Source: Gavia stellata
Lineage: Eukaryota > Chordata > Aves > Gaviiformes > Gaviidae
Direction: 5' to 3'
Length of the DNA stretch: 64,000 nt
Assembly: GCF_030936135.1 (NCBI RefSeq)
Contig: NC_082637.1
Span: 10,429,001-10,493,000 of the forward strand
This document shows, piece after piece, positions 24,101 through 36,171 of the stretch; the first letter of the stretch is position 1; each line of letters begins with the position of its first letter. Made by a program: the position numbers and the translations under genes. The notes beneath the pieces were generated by a model, which saw only the letters and a list, made by a program, of their open reading frames with translations, made no database searches and was not told the origin of the DNA.

Positions 24101-27100
24101 CTTTAAAACATACATGAAAGCTGCAAACTGCAAACTTTAAATAAACCAACAATCTCAACTCTGATTTCAGTGAAGTCTAGGGTGAAAAAAACCCCAAATC
24201 TGCCTGAACCATCAGCCCCATGTACTCAGTACAGACAGACATAGTTAAACTGCCTTTTGTTTTCCAAAATTTTTTTATCAATCAAGGCGATTCATGTTAC
24301 AGTTCTGTTTTCATAAGAATTAAGAATTAGAAAAGTGGTTAAAAACAAACCCACCAGCATTACAGTCCAATGTAGGATGGCATGTGCAAACACAAGCATC
24401 AAGAAAACCCAATAAACATCAGTGCAAGCTTCAAAATTCTATCACACAGGCATCACGTTGACCTGCTGCTCAGCCATGGTCTGCTGTGGCTGGGTGGAAA
24501 AGGCTGACTCCAACTCCCAAACATGTTTCGGGGCTTTTCCTGGTCTAAGTCAACTAAACCCTGCTTTGGCCAGTGACCCGTGGTGTACATCAGAGAAATC
24601 TCCCTAGTAGCAGTTCCCAAGGTGTCTGTGTACAAAAGTGCTTGTGGTCTGCAAGGTCCTAGAGGTCCTTGAGTCCTGCAGTGATACAGCATAGTGTTAG
24701 AAACAGTGGTTTTGGTAAAAAGTTGGATGGAAAGGGCACCTAGAAGCCTGTGAGATAGCTTGAGGCAGCACTGCTGAGCCTGTCCCCAGCATGCAGGGAA
24801 GGCTTGGTGCCGTAGATCCCCAGAGAGCCACCCATATGGACCCGCTCTTCAGCATCATCCCTTATGTCCCCCCAACAGCTTTCCTTTCTCCCAGCTGGAG
24901 CACTGAATAGCCACAGCCATTTATGGCCTAACTACAGCATTCAGAAAAATAAGGGTGCTCTGTAATCTTACCCATTATTCATATAGTTGAATAAAAAGAA
25001 AATTAAAATCTTGATAGCAAAATCCTTTCTTTTGAGGGAAGGGGAAGAAAGATGGTGTGTCTAATGGAGAATTTCCTCCATGACCTTCCTGACAATGGCT
25101 GAACCCACTGAGAAGAGATTGAAGGCACTCATCTGGCTGTTCCCATCATTTTAACTATTAAGGGATACTAACAGGAATGCTGTGTTTCTCTTCATGTAGC
25201 TTCACCCCTTATTAGTGAGGGATGTGGTGAGTGGCACGGCAGAGACAGGGGAGGAGAAGACACGCAACAACTCCTGGTCACACTAGGATCCTTCCCATGA
25301 AGTCCTGTGCCAGGAATCCCACTTCTTCACTGGCAGTTGAGCCATGTAGCAACAACTCCTCCACCCAACGACTCCCGTGCCAAGGGAGGACAAGTATTTC
25401 ACAAGCAAAGATTGAAAGGGAAGAGCTGGACCCCCTCAAAGCATGGCTTTTAAGCATTTCTAGGACTGGAGAAGCCCTCTCCGTACCCTGTCCTCCTTAC
25501 AGGCTGTGGTCAGACTCATCTCCAGGAGCTCCTCACCTTCACCTCCACCCTCCAGTCCAAGGGCCAAATCCTGCCAGTGCCCTGATGACTGACACTGGGA
25601 CTTCAGGATTAACTCCTTGCCAGAAGGTGTCTGTAACTTGTAACAAAACCACTATTTGCACTGGTGGCAGGCAACAAACCTGAGTCCTTCATGGTTAAAA
25701 GCCACAAGAAACAGGCTTTGGGAAACACTTGTGCTCCAGCTGGGCAAGGACCTATAGGGCTTCCCTGCATCTTGTATTGAGGCTGAAACACCAAATTATG
25801 CAGGGCAGATTCAGACCTCAAGGGATGCTCCAAAGAGTCCATCAAACTGGACTTCCTCATGCCCTTCCTAATTATAAAAGCACTTCAGATTTTGCCCCAA
25901 ACACCCAAATTTCTACTCCTGGACCCCATCACAACCCCCAGGTTTAGTGCATCTCCTTTTCTGCCTCCTGCAAAGCCCAGCGGCAGGAGATGGGTTTTGA
26001 GAAAGATCCTCACTGGTACCCAACCCTACCCAAAACACAGCACCATCTCCCCAGGTGGCAGACTCGTGCTGGACCCATGCTCAGCCCAGACACAATCCCA
26101 TGAGAAACCCCGCAGATGCTGAGCTCTCCTTGGCTGGTCGTAGCCTGGGCAGGGTGCCCCAAACCTTCCCAGCCAATGCTGTTCAATTCTGCAGGGGCTC
26201 ATTAAAAATTCAGGGGCTGAAACACAGTCCCAACCAGGGCAATGCTGGGAATGTCCTGCCCTGGGGAGGAAGGCTGCCAGACTTCAATCCTGTTTGCTCT
26301 GTCTTGGAGTGGAGATTGCCCCCAGCTCTCTGTAAATGCATCTTCCCATACACAACCAAATGGGAAAGCTGAGAAAGAGGTAACTCTGCAGCTCCATACG
26401 GCTGCTGGGGACTTGGGGTGCAGGACCACGTCACCCCGCATCCCCTCCAGAAGCCTCTGACAGCAACCCCACCTCCAGCACCACAAACATTGCCTGAGGA
26501 AGGCCCCAAATTCTCCCGGGAGAGAGGAGGGCTGCTTCAGAAAAACCCTCAACAAAATCATCACCTCTAACTGCGACCTGAGATGGAAATGGGTATTAGC
26601 TTAATTTCATGGTAGACGAGAACATTTCCGCGGGTGCAGTGAGAACACCCGCTGGCACAGACCCGTCAGTGCAAAAGCCAGTGTTTTCCACCCACCGGCA
26701 AGCCGGCTAGCAGCAAACGTCACCGCCAATCCAAGACACGTGCCACTCGCGGGAACCGGCTGTTCCTGGGGAAGCGCTGCACGTACTTTTTGAGAACGGC
26801 TTTGCTCCAGGCAGTCCTTCTGCCAGCAACAAACCTGCAATCTCATCTGTCCTTAAAAACCAAAAGGGATGATATCAGCAGGATAATCATGTAATTGCTT
26901 TAAAAAGACTAATGGGGTGTGCTGGTACGGACAGCGCTGCTCTAGGAAAGGCAGTGTTGACACTCAAGGCAAAATACACGGGCAAGTACCGTGCAGCGGG
27001 TGTTAAATGGGCAAGGAGGTGGGATGCAGCTGTCCCATCAAGTGATATGCAGCCCATACAGTTAAAATACCACTCGAGTGGACATCACTCGAGTAACCTG

Positions 27101-27552
27101 GCCTGCCTGGTACCGGGGAAAGCAGGAGCATGGGGCAACTGTTAGTCCAGTGCCACACTAAGCCAAAGGGGGAGAAGACATATGTGTGTATACATGTGTC
27201 CCTAGTCTGTTTTCTGCTCTTAAAAAAGTCTTTTAAAATATATTTGCCATATTACAAAACTTAAGGCAGGCTGTGCGTAAGCAACCCTCCCATGTCACAC
27301 GCCCCCATGCCCAGTGCCAGGTGCTCCCATTGGCAGTAACCAACCTCCACCTCTGGAAATCCTTCGGAACTGATAAGGTATTGGGTTTACTACATGTCTG
27401 CAGACAGACAACTCCTTCCTGACCTATACAGAGAAAATTCTGCCGACCGTAACCCAACCAGAGTCTCCTACCAGCGTCAAATTAAAAAAAAAAAAAAATC
27501 ACACGCGACCCCCCCAAATAAAAAGAAATTACCCCAAGGACAGTGAAGTCTA

Positions 27553-27558
27553 TTTAAT
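27553..27558 (-). terminator. Candidate poly(A) signal, minus-strand MYORG
   Basis: The minus strand reads ATTAAA about 105 bases after the stop codon, in AT-rich DNA. It would give a short 3' UTR. Unconfirmed. Confidence 0.35.
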
Positions 27559-27645
27559 TCCCTTCCTCAAGCCCAGTCTCAAAAGAAATGTGCAATTAGA
27601 ATTATTATTTGTTACGAAGTCCTAGGTAAGGCATAGTTATCCCAA

Positions 27646-29675
27646 AGCTGATGGAGGAGCCTGTTAGGAAACCCAGAGGAAATAGGCAACTTCGTCCAGG
27701 TCGACAGGATAGTCCGTGAGCAGCACCGGGGTCTTCTCAAACAACTCCCCCTTGTAGCTGCGCCACTTGCCCGCTGGCAGGTAGACGTCACGCTCCTGCT
27801 TGCCCATCTCCAGGACGGGGGCCACCATGAGGGTGTCACCAATGAGGAACTGGGAGTCGATCCTGTGCGTGGCCTCGTCGCGGGGCGAGATCCACCAGAT
27901 GGGACGGATGATGGGGTCACCCGTGTCGGTGACCTCCCCAGCGAGCTCCAGCAGCAGCGGGGCCACCAGCGACTCGTGGAGCTCTGTGAACTTCTGCGCG
28001 ATCTCCACCACCTCCTTGTCATAGAGCCAGGGCGGGATGGAGAACTGCATGGAGGGCATGAAGGCAGACAGCTCCAGCCACCGCACGTACAGCTCCCGGT
28101 CGGGGATCTCCACTGCCCCCTCTGTCTTGTTGGGGAAAAAATTCCCCCCGATCATGTCAGCGGATATGAAGGGGTACCCCAGCATGCTGATGGTGAGCAC
28201 CGTGGGGATGAGGGACTTGAGGCCAAGCTCGTAGCCCCAGACGGAGTCGCGGTCAATGATGCGGAAGAAGCAGGAGATGTTCTGCGACTGGTAGCCCACC
28301 CGCACCTCAGCCAGCTCGTAGAAGGGGATGGCCATTTCCGTGTAGCGCCGTGACCAGATGCTGGGGTCCGAGAGTGGGCGGAAGGTGCTGAACTGCTTGG
28401 GCAGGTAGCTGGTCTCACCCGCGTCGAACTTGAAGGACGAGATGCCGTACTTGTGTCGGAGCTGACGCAGGTGGCTCTGGAACCAGTCCCGGGCTGCCGG
28501 GTTGGTGAAGTCCAGGATGGCCCCGATGCCATTCCACCACTCCACCATGGCTGGCAGCCGCCCAGATGGCTCCTTGATGAAAAGCTGACGCTCGATCCCC
28601 ACCCCAAAATTGGAGGAGTTGTAGTTTATGAAAGGGTGAGTCCACAGGGTGACCTTAAACCCATCCTCCCTCAGTTTTGCAAACATCTCTGTCACATTGG
28701 GGAACTTGACAGGGTCAAAGTCAAAGTCCCCATAGGCTTGCGTGTACATGTCATCAATTTCAATGTGGCTGCAGTTAAAACGGTACTTCTTGATCTTTTC
28801 GGCAAATCGCAAGAGTTTATCTTGGTCGATATTGTTCTTGTAGAGTGCCCAGGTGGACCAGATGGGATATCGGAAGGCGTTCTCGGCAGGGATCTTGGAG
28901 GGCTTGTTGAAGTACCGGCGCACCATGTACTTGTGGATGGAGGTGACATCGGAGCCCACGCAGACCCGGTAGCTGAGCTCGGGGAAGGGCTGCTGCCCCG
29001 GTGGGGGCTTGTAGGGGGAGTCCTTGTAGCGGGCCTGGAAGAAGAGGGCACGCTCAGTGGCGTTGAAGCCCAGGTGGAAGGGCACGGAGTCGTTGATCTT
29101 GATGGCCGCTGCCTTGGAGGAGAGCCAGTAGCGCTCGAGGATGCCGCCAAAGCTGTCGCGGAAGGAGTAGACGTCGCTCGTCACGTAGGGCACGGGCTCC
29201 TGGTAGCCGGCCAGGCGGATGGGCCAGTGCTGGGTGCTCATCTCCGAGCCCCCGTACCAGTGGGCATCCTCCCAGAACATGGTGTGCTCCACTGCCGGGC
29301 CGGCCGCCAGCTCTTCCCAGCGCACACGGTAGCACATGACCGTGTCCTTGGGCTTCACCGTCTGGATGAAGAAGTTGAGCGGCCCCCCGCCCGACCGCGT
29401 GCAGCTCAAAATCTCGCCCTCCTTGGAGCACGACTCCAGGTCGAGGCTGCCCGAGCGGAAGGCCAGCCGGAAGACCACCTCCCCGTGCTGGTTCCGGATG
29501 ACGAAGCCGTCTGCGCGCAGGTCCATCAGCTCCGTCTTGAGCCGCTCCGCCTTCCGCAGGGACATGGTGTAGTAGCACCAGGCCACCACCGCAGCAATGA
29601 ACAGGAAGAGGCCCAGCAAGATGGCCCCGAGCATGGGCCTCAGCTCCTTGGAGGGCTTCTGCTTCACTGGCGTGA
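27646..29675 (-). repeat. Right arm of inverted repeat (MYORG)
   Basis: The partner of 18236-20265, equal in length at 2,030 bp. Outside the three patches I counted 8 differences between the arms, all at silent codon positions; inside them 37 differences in about 101 bases. Confidence 0.95.
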
Positions 29676-29700
29676 AGTTCTCGGGCAGGAAGGTGTACAT
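27664..29700 (-). CDS. MYORG: MYORG, myogenesis-regulating glycosidase (GH31)
   Basis: 678 residues in one coding exon, intact, against about 714 in human, whose extra residues are mostly before the matching MYTFLP start. A type II ER membrane protein: cytosolic tail 1-23, anchor about 24-44 ([18 protein letters not shown]), then the lumenal GH31 barrel. Predicted nucleophile D426 (FKFDAGE) and acid/base D483 (IIDRDS) are present, as is the conserved WSTWALY...DQDK block. An in-frame TAG upstream supports the ATG at 29700. A good 3' splice site (long pyrimidine tract, then CAG at 29838-29840) lies 137 bases before it, so the gene probably has a non-coding first exon. Strand and position next to SPMIP6 match human MYORG, so this is the positional orthologue. 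It keeps the human-like [12 protein letters not shown] loop with an NSS sequon, but carries ISADMIGGN where human has ILPDMVGGN. Confidence 0.97.
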   Translation of the reverse strand: MYTFLPENFTPVKQKPSKELRPMLGAILLGLFLFIAAVVAWCYYTMSLRKAERLKTELMDLRADGFVIRNQHGEVVFRLAFRSGSLDLESCSKEGEILSCTRSGGGPLNFFIQTVKPKDTVMCYRVRWEELAAGPAVEHTMFWEDAHWYGGSEMSTQHWPIRLAGYQEPVPYVTSDVYSFRDSFGGILERYWLSSKAAAIKINDSVPFHLGFNATERALFFQARYKDSPYKPPPGQQPFPELSYRVCVGSDVTSIHKYMVRRYFNKPSKIPAENAFRYPIWSTWALYKNNIDQDKLLRFAEKIKKYRFNCSHIEIDDMYTQAYGDFDFDPVKFPNVTEMFAKLREDGFKVTLWTHPFINYNSSNFGVGIERQLFIKEPSGRLPAMVEWWNGIGAILDFTNPAARDWFQSHLRQLRHKYGISSFKFDAGETSYLPKQFSTFRPLSDPSIWSRRYTEMAIPFYELAEVRVGYQSQNISCFFRIIDRDSVWGYELGLKSLIPTVLTISMLGYPFISADMIGGNFFPNKTEGAVEIPDRELYVRWLELSAFMPSMQFSIPPWLYDKEVVEIAQKFTELHESLVAPLLLELAGEVTDTGDPIIRPIWWISPRDEATHRIDSQFLIGDTLMVAPVLEMGKQERDVYLPAGKWRSYKGELFEKTPVLLTDYPVDLDEVAYFLWVS

Positions 29701-29837
29701 GGTGCTCTGTTTTCTCTAGCGCTTTTTGCAGAGGAGTGGGAAGGAAGATCTCTTTGCAGCAAGTCCGGGGTTCTCAGAAGGAGACCACGGACTGTTAGGA
29801 GAGTTCCCACCTCCACCGAGTCCTGGAGCACCTGTCT
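29701..29837 (-). other. MYORG: 5' UTR part of the MYORG coding exon
   Basis: Bounded upstream by 'ctcttctttttcag' on the minus strand, a textbook 3' splice site with the AG at 29838-29839. No in-frame extension of the protein is possible because a TAG lies just before the start codon. Confidence 0.6.
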
Positions 29838-32800
29838 CTGAAAAAGAAGAGGATATAAATGGTCTCAGAAGAATCTCTGAATCAAGGGACCGCTTGTCAT
29901 CCCTTTGCTGACTCCATTTCAGCAGCTCGCCCCGGCCCCGTGCTGCCAGACTGCGACGTGCCATGTGCTGCATGCCGAGTACCAGACATCATCTCCGATT
30001 ACCCCAGGCAGACAACACGTGTGGAGAACAGCCTGAGTCTCACGCGGAAAACAACCCCAGGGCAATAAGGGCCAAACCTTTTCCATAATTAGTTCTTTTT
30101 TGGGGGAAGACTTTCAGCGAGGCAGGAGCGAGACTGGGAGGGGGTAGGAGGAGGCTAAGCAGGTGCTGGATCAGCCCACTGACAGTATCTTTAAGGGACA
30201 GGGCTAATTAAGAGCCATAGAAGATACCACACAATGAATTCCAGGCAGCTGCTCCTCATTTTAATCAAACTGCCTCCCTGGCAGATTTAACTCAGCTCAT
30301 CCGCAGCACCATTCCCTTCCCACCCCCTCTGTGTCTCGGCTGCTCCGGGAATGCTTGGCAGTGAAGGTGGGTAAATCCCAGCTTCTCCACAGTCCCCGCA
30401 TGGCCAAATGTGTCCAGGGTACCTGCGCCTCGTGGCTGCTTTTGGGGGGGCACATAAGGGGTGCGCTGTGCAGCAAAGCACAGCTGCGGGAGGTACTGCA
30501 CCAGCAGTCCCATGCGGGAGGAGAGCGCCTTGCTCTTGCCGTGCACGCAGACCCCTGCAACGGCTCCGGGAGCGAGAAAGGCTAATTTTTTGGGGACTGA
30601 GTGGTGCAGGACCTCTAAAGGGTTTTTCCTCCGTTCAGCACAGCCCTGGGCTGTGTTTCGGCTCCATCCCGCTCTCCCCTGCGCGGCCCCGGGGAAGTGG
30701 GCTGTGCCGAGAGCCTAATGGCTTTTCCTTGGCCGTGGGCTGGCTGGGCTTGGCCAAGCGCAGCGCCGGGGATCCAGAGGGGAAAAGTAAAGTGAGGACA
30801 CGGGAGAGCGAGAAACAAGCCCAGCTGCAGGAGGAGCAGGGGAAGGAGAGGAGCTGCAGAGCCGCAGACCAGCTGGCCACTACCTGCCTAGCGCCAGCAC
30901 ACACGGGCACGCCACCTCCTCCCCAAGCCCCGGGGGCTGTAAGCCTGTCAGCTCTGGGGAAACCAGAGAAAAAACCCTTCTTTTTGGGCACGAACAAAGC
31001 TGGTTGCAGTGACTCCCTCTAAAGGGGTTTGTTTCTTTTTAAAAAAAAAAAATGAAGAAAAAGATCCAAAAGGAAATACCATACCCTCTCCCTGCCGCAA
31101 GCATGACAAGCTGGAGCACATTTTCCTCTGCACCTCGGACAGATCTTTCTCCCCAGAAATGGACAGCCAAAGCAGAAAGGGGTCCTGAGCATCACCTAAA
31201 CACCACCGCTCCACTACGGGGATACCCAGGTGTAAACCCAGAGTGGCACCTGAGCACAGCCTCAACAAAACACACAGCATTTTATATTCGTCATGCAGCA
31301 CGTATTGGGCCAGACCTTGCAGCTCAGGGGCCTTTTTCGTTGCCGGCCAGGTCATTTTAGCCTTCCCTTGGGAGCCAGTAACTTTCTAGGCTGCCAGTTG
31401 CTTTAAATGGGATTACAGCAGCATTAGGAAGCGATTAGCCTGAATGGGTGATAGGTTTAGCTAAATGACTTGTCCTGCGGCCAAGTCCCACGGAGCCCTC
31501 ACTTGCTGGTGGGGAGATCCGGCACAGGATGGGGGTGGCTCCAACCACCCCGATTGTGTCACCCAGGGCCAGATCCTGCACCCCAGGAACCGGGCCCTCA
31601 GCCACCAGCATGTGTGATGTGAGGCTGGCTGAGCCCAGCAAAAACGGGGCAACAAAGGCAGAGAGGAGACAGTTGCGAGAAGTTGCTGTGCTTGGGATAA
31701 ATGCTCATCCCCTCTATCAACCCCTCCTTGGCTTTAGGGTGAACCAGAAGCAGCACAGGATTGTAATGGGGATGGCGGGGTGGGGGGGTTTGCAGAAGGG
31801 TCTTGGCCAAAACCAGCACAGCTGAGCAATGCCACAAGTGGCAGGATGCTTCTGGAAATAGAGATGGGTATGCTGAGCCCAAACAAGCTCCCTCCCTCTC
31901 GGCACTGGGAATTTTTGGGATGCCAGCAAGGGAGATGAAAATACCTATCACTACCAGAGGCATGCCTGTGTCTCATGCATGCCTTATCTGGGGACTGCAA
32001 AGCTTAAGGGGGGAGAAAATAAAATGCAGCTGCCTACCAAGCAGGACTTGCAAATTATTTGGGAAAATAATTTTTTAAAGTTTTAATGTTTTCTGAAAAA
32101 AAAGAGGAAATAAATGGTGTTTTCTGTCTCAGATCTCATTTAGGGTTTTAAGCCCAAGAAATGGCAGATACTGCTGCTGCGGGGACAGCCACCTCCTCAT
32201 TCCACGTAAAATTGACAGCAGCTCCCAGGGCTTTAGGGAGTTTCTGGATTTTCATCTCCCTTTCAGGAGGCCGGTTTATTATTTATGAACTACTTCGAAG
32301 CTGCTCTATTTTTAGGCTGTTTCTTTCTTTTCCCCCCATGGGCTGGAGCTCATGACGTACACAAAGGAGCCGTCACTGCTGCTGCCAGTAGAGAAATAAT
32401 GTGTGTTTTAAGAAAGGTTTTGCAGCCTTTTGTGGCCCTTGGACACTGATCTGCCTCGGAGGGATTTGCAAGTCGGGTGTCTGAGCTGGCGGATTTAATC
32501 CTGCTTTGGTCGCTCTGGCTGGGCCAGGATCAAACCCCTGTGGCTGCCCGGGGCTGACGGACATCACCTGCTTGGGTACCAATCCAACAAAGATGCTGAG
32601 AAGGGTGTCTGCAGGCATCACCCAGCACACCAATGGGCCAGGGAGGTCTCTGAAAACAGGATCTCACTCTGTGCCCATCCAACCCCTCTATTTTTTTGCC
32701 TTGTTAACAAAATGCACGTTCTCCACTTGGTGATTTGGCTCCATCCCAGATGAGAAGTAAGTCTCCCAAGCTCCCTGGAGATGCCTGCTGCCTCGCACTC

Positions 32801-35241
32801 ATGAGCTGCAGCCTGCAGAGGTGCCTGCTCATGCAAAGCCTGTTTCAACATTTCTTTTGGAATGCAAACTTGTTATTTTGCTCCAAGATGACATTGTGGT
32901 GACCTTTAACGCCTCAAAAAAAAAAAAAAGAACACGGGAAGGGAGGGTGCCAAAGCCAAACAGCATGTTTGCAGCTTGCTGCGCTGGAGCTTCCCAGCTG
33001 ACCCAAAACAAAGCTTTTTCTTCCTGTTCTGTAGAAGCAGCATGTCGTCTTGCCTCAACTCGACATGAGAGTAAAACATCTGAGCAGGACACACTTTGCA
33101 GAGTAAAAATAAAAATCCATTTTTTGACTGCTTCTATTTTTACCAACACCACCCACTAACCACAGGCTGCGAGACCCACAGCACCACTAACCCCAGCAAC
33201 TTTGCAATTAGGGCATTCGTTTAAAGAGGGTCAATAACATTCAACTGGTCTCTATTGCTCCGGTGGCGTCCGGTCTGAACCATGCTGGAAGCCAACCTTG
33301 TGCCGGGGACACGCGCCCATTTCCCACACTTTGATGCCGGGAAACCCTCCCCTCCGGTGCAAGGTGCTGCCGCCTCCTCCCCAAACATCTTGGCAGGAGT
33401 GGAGCTAAGGAAACACCGCAGATTTCACCGGGAGGCATTTCCAACACCATAAAAGAGGAGGGAATTGGGATGGCAAATTAAAGGGGAAATTACTTCTCTG
33501 CAAAACAGCTGCAGGGGGGAAAAAAGCCTCCGTACGCACGGTCCTGGCTCTGCTCTGCAACACCCCCGCCGGGGAGACCGGCCCTGCCAAAGGGACTTGG
33601 CAAACCTGAGATGGGGGATGAGCAAACCCTTCCCGGGGGTTTCATTTCCCTTGGAGGGGTCTGCAGCAGCACTAGAGTTCTCTGTAGGGCTTTTTGGAGT
33701 CATAAAGGGTGAAATCACCGTTCCAGTCGCTTGGCGCTGATGGGAGCCGGTGGGACAGGCAAGGGCACGCTGCCTGCACGGATCAGAGGCATCGATTCCT
33801 CCCCCAGCCCTGCAGAGCCACCTGCAAGGATCCCCCCAAATACCGCACCCGATCATCCCGGGACCCTCGGATTTTCCCCACGGCGCACAAGCCACCACGG
33901 GCTGAACGTGGGTGGCATAGACTCTGGGCCCCCGAGCCAGGGCAGTGACTCTACCTTAGCAGGACAGGGACAGCCGGGGAGACACAGTGCTTCCTTCCCA
34001 GGGGACCCCCACCTTCACCGTCCCCACTGCGGTCGCAGCAGGGACCGACACGCTGCCTGGCCTGAGGGGCTTGGGGAAAGGCTGCGGTCGGAGGGGGGTC
34101 TCTGCGCTGCCTGCAAAGTGACAGATGCTTGCTGTTGGGGCTGCTGCCTCCGTGGCAAGATACGGCAGCAAATTCCCCGTAGGACCCGACTGTCGGATAC
34201 GGACAGCCCTGGCCAGAAGGTAGCTCATCCCGCTGGGGTCATGGTGCCGGTACTTACCCGTCCATCGCCTCCTCGGGATCCCTGCCTGCTGTCTGGCTCT
34301 GCCACAGATGGCTTTTTAAGCACATAAAAAATACACGCTGCTACGCCTCCGTGTCCCCAGCAGCTTCGTTCTCTCCATCACGCAGGAGTGTTTTGGGGCT
34401 ACGAGCTGGCTGCACCACGAACAGCACGTGTCCACGGGCAGGAGGAGGGGAGCCAGCACGTCACTGGTGTGTTTTCTCAGGCACTGTGACGGATGCGTGA
34501 GCAGCCAACCCTTTGGCCGGGGTACGCCGAGGCAGCAGCGCCTGGCCAAGAGGCAGCTGCCGCAGGCATCGCGGCGGCACGAAGCGCACGAGCTTCGCCA
34601 AGCCTCAGCTCCTGGAGTCGCGGGATTGGGGCTGGCAGCTCGCCTCCCTGCCAGGTGAACAGAAAGGGCTGGCGAAGGCTCATCCCCTCCTGCATTCACA
34701 GGCTCTCCCAAATCACAAAGTAAAACAAAAAACAACCCAGGGTTTTGTTTTTCTCTTCCCCAAGTCTTGTGATTTAAAGCAGAGTCATGATTCAGCAGAG
34801 TAACGAGGCTGCCTTGAGTGAAAAGAAACAAGCAGCCCCACTGCTGCTGGCTGGTTTGTAAGCCAGGATTAAACAACACCGGGCAGCCAGAGGATAAACC
34901 CCAAATCCAAGGGGGCCACAGGAATACAGAGCTCATCTGCAGAGTGCAGACACGCTGCCAGCACTTCGCTCCGTCTGCAGGAGGAGACAGGAGATTTGGA
35001 GCTGCAGCATTAGCTCTGCCCAGCCTTAAATACTTTCACCTATATTGTAGGAATCATCACTTTACAGCCCAGTTATGTCCCTTAAAGCTGCCAGTGTCAA
35101 GTGACGCTCCAAACCTATTTAGACACCTCATCCAGTGTCTGATCATGAATACAAAAAAGCCACTGGGAGTCAATTCTGGCAGCAAATGACTTAACATTTA
35201 ACAGCCCTAACAATTCCCCCATTACAACATCGTCTTTCTTT

Positions 35242-36171
35242 CACAGAATCACAGAATCATTAAGGTTGGAAAAGACCTGTAAGATCATCAAGTCCAACCA
35301 TAAAAAAAAACCAAAACAAAAGCAACAACAACAAAAAAAAAAACCACAAAAAACCCCCAAACCACCCACAAACCACAAAACACACCACAACCCACACCAA
35401 AACAACCCACCCACACCACACAGCACCATGCCCATCAAGCCACCTCCCACAATGCCATATCTAGACGCTCCTTGAACACCTCCAGGGAGGGTGACTCCAC
35501 CACCTCCCTGGGCAGTCTGTTCCAGTGTTTCACCACTCTCTCAGTAAAGAACTTTTTCCTAATATCCAGCCTGAACCTCCCCTGGCGCAACTTGAGGCCA
35601 TTTCCTCTAGTCCTGTCTCTAGTCACTTGGGAGAAGAGACCAACACCCACCTCTCTGCAACCCCCTTTCAGGTAGTTGTAGAGAGCGATAAGGTCTCCCC
35701 TCAGCCTCCTCTTCTCCAGGCTGAACAACCCCAGCTCCCTCAGCCGCTCCTCATCAGACTTGTGTTCCAGACCCCTCACCAGCTCCATCGCCCTTCTCTG
35801 GACACGCTCCAGCACCGCAATGTCCTTCTTGGAGTGAGGGGCCCAAAACTGAACACAGCATTCGAGGTGCAGCTTCACCAGCGCCGAGTACAGGGGCACG
35901 ATCACCTCCCTACTCCTGCTGCCACACTATTTCTGATACAGGCCAGGATGCCGTTGGCCTTCTTGGCCACCTGGGCACACTGCTGGCTCATATTCAGCCG
36001 GCTGTCGACCAGCACCCCCAGGTCCTTTTCTGTGGGGCAGCTTTCCAGCCACTCGTCCCCAAGCCTGTAGCGTTGCATGGGGTTGTTGTGACCCAAGTGC
36101 AGGACCCGGCACTTGGCCTTGTTGAACCTCATACAATTGGCCTCGGCCCATCGATCCAGCCTGTCCAGATC
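35242..36171 (-). mobile_element. CR1 LINE, 5'-truncated
   Basis: Same family and orientation as the copy at 4 kb. The 3' tail starts at 35242 ('tcacagaatcacagaatcat', then 'aggttggaaaag'). Minus-strand frames give the RT C-terminus: [16 protein letters not shown] (about 36085-36130), [43 protein letters not shown] and [16 protein letters not shown]. Truncation near 36171, just after 'cctgtccagatc', removes the catalytic FADD block present in the other copy. An A/C-rich tract interrupts the 3' non-coding part. A frame break near 35905 splits the coding remnant. Confidence 0.93.
35303..35423. repeat. A/C-only low-complexity tract inside the CR1
   Basis: About 120 bases made almost only of A and C on the plus strand, lying between 'gtccaaccat' and 'caccatgcccat' of the CR1 3' region. 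These CR1 words are normally much closer together, so it looks like an expansion or insertion. No regular period is visible. Confidence 0.85.

Larger units (their letters stand above)
20266..27552. other. Spacer between the two MYORG copies
   Basis: No gene is recognised in this 7.3-kb stretch. Both copies are transcribed towards it, so it holds both 3' flanks. It contains a MIR-like scrap near 21.06-21.11 kb, a (CCAAAC)-type C/A run at 23230-23260 and a 15-base A run near 27482-27496. No second pair of inverted sequences is seen beyond the 2,030-bp arms. Confidence 0.5.

Noticed and set aside
28453-29841. A 462-residue frame on the plus strand opposite the minus MYORG copy
   Set aside because: Same antisense shadow as above; the real protein on the minus strand is a recognisable GH31 enzyme.
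35266-35475. A Lys/Pro/Thr/His-rich 69-residue frame
   Set aside because: Translation of the A/C-only tract; low complexity.
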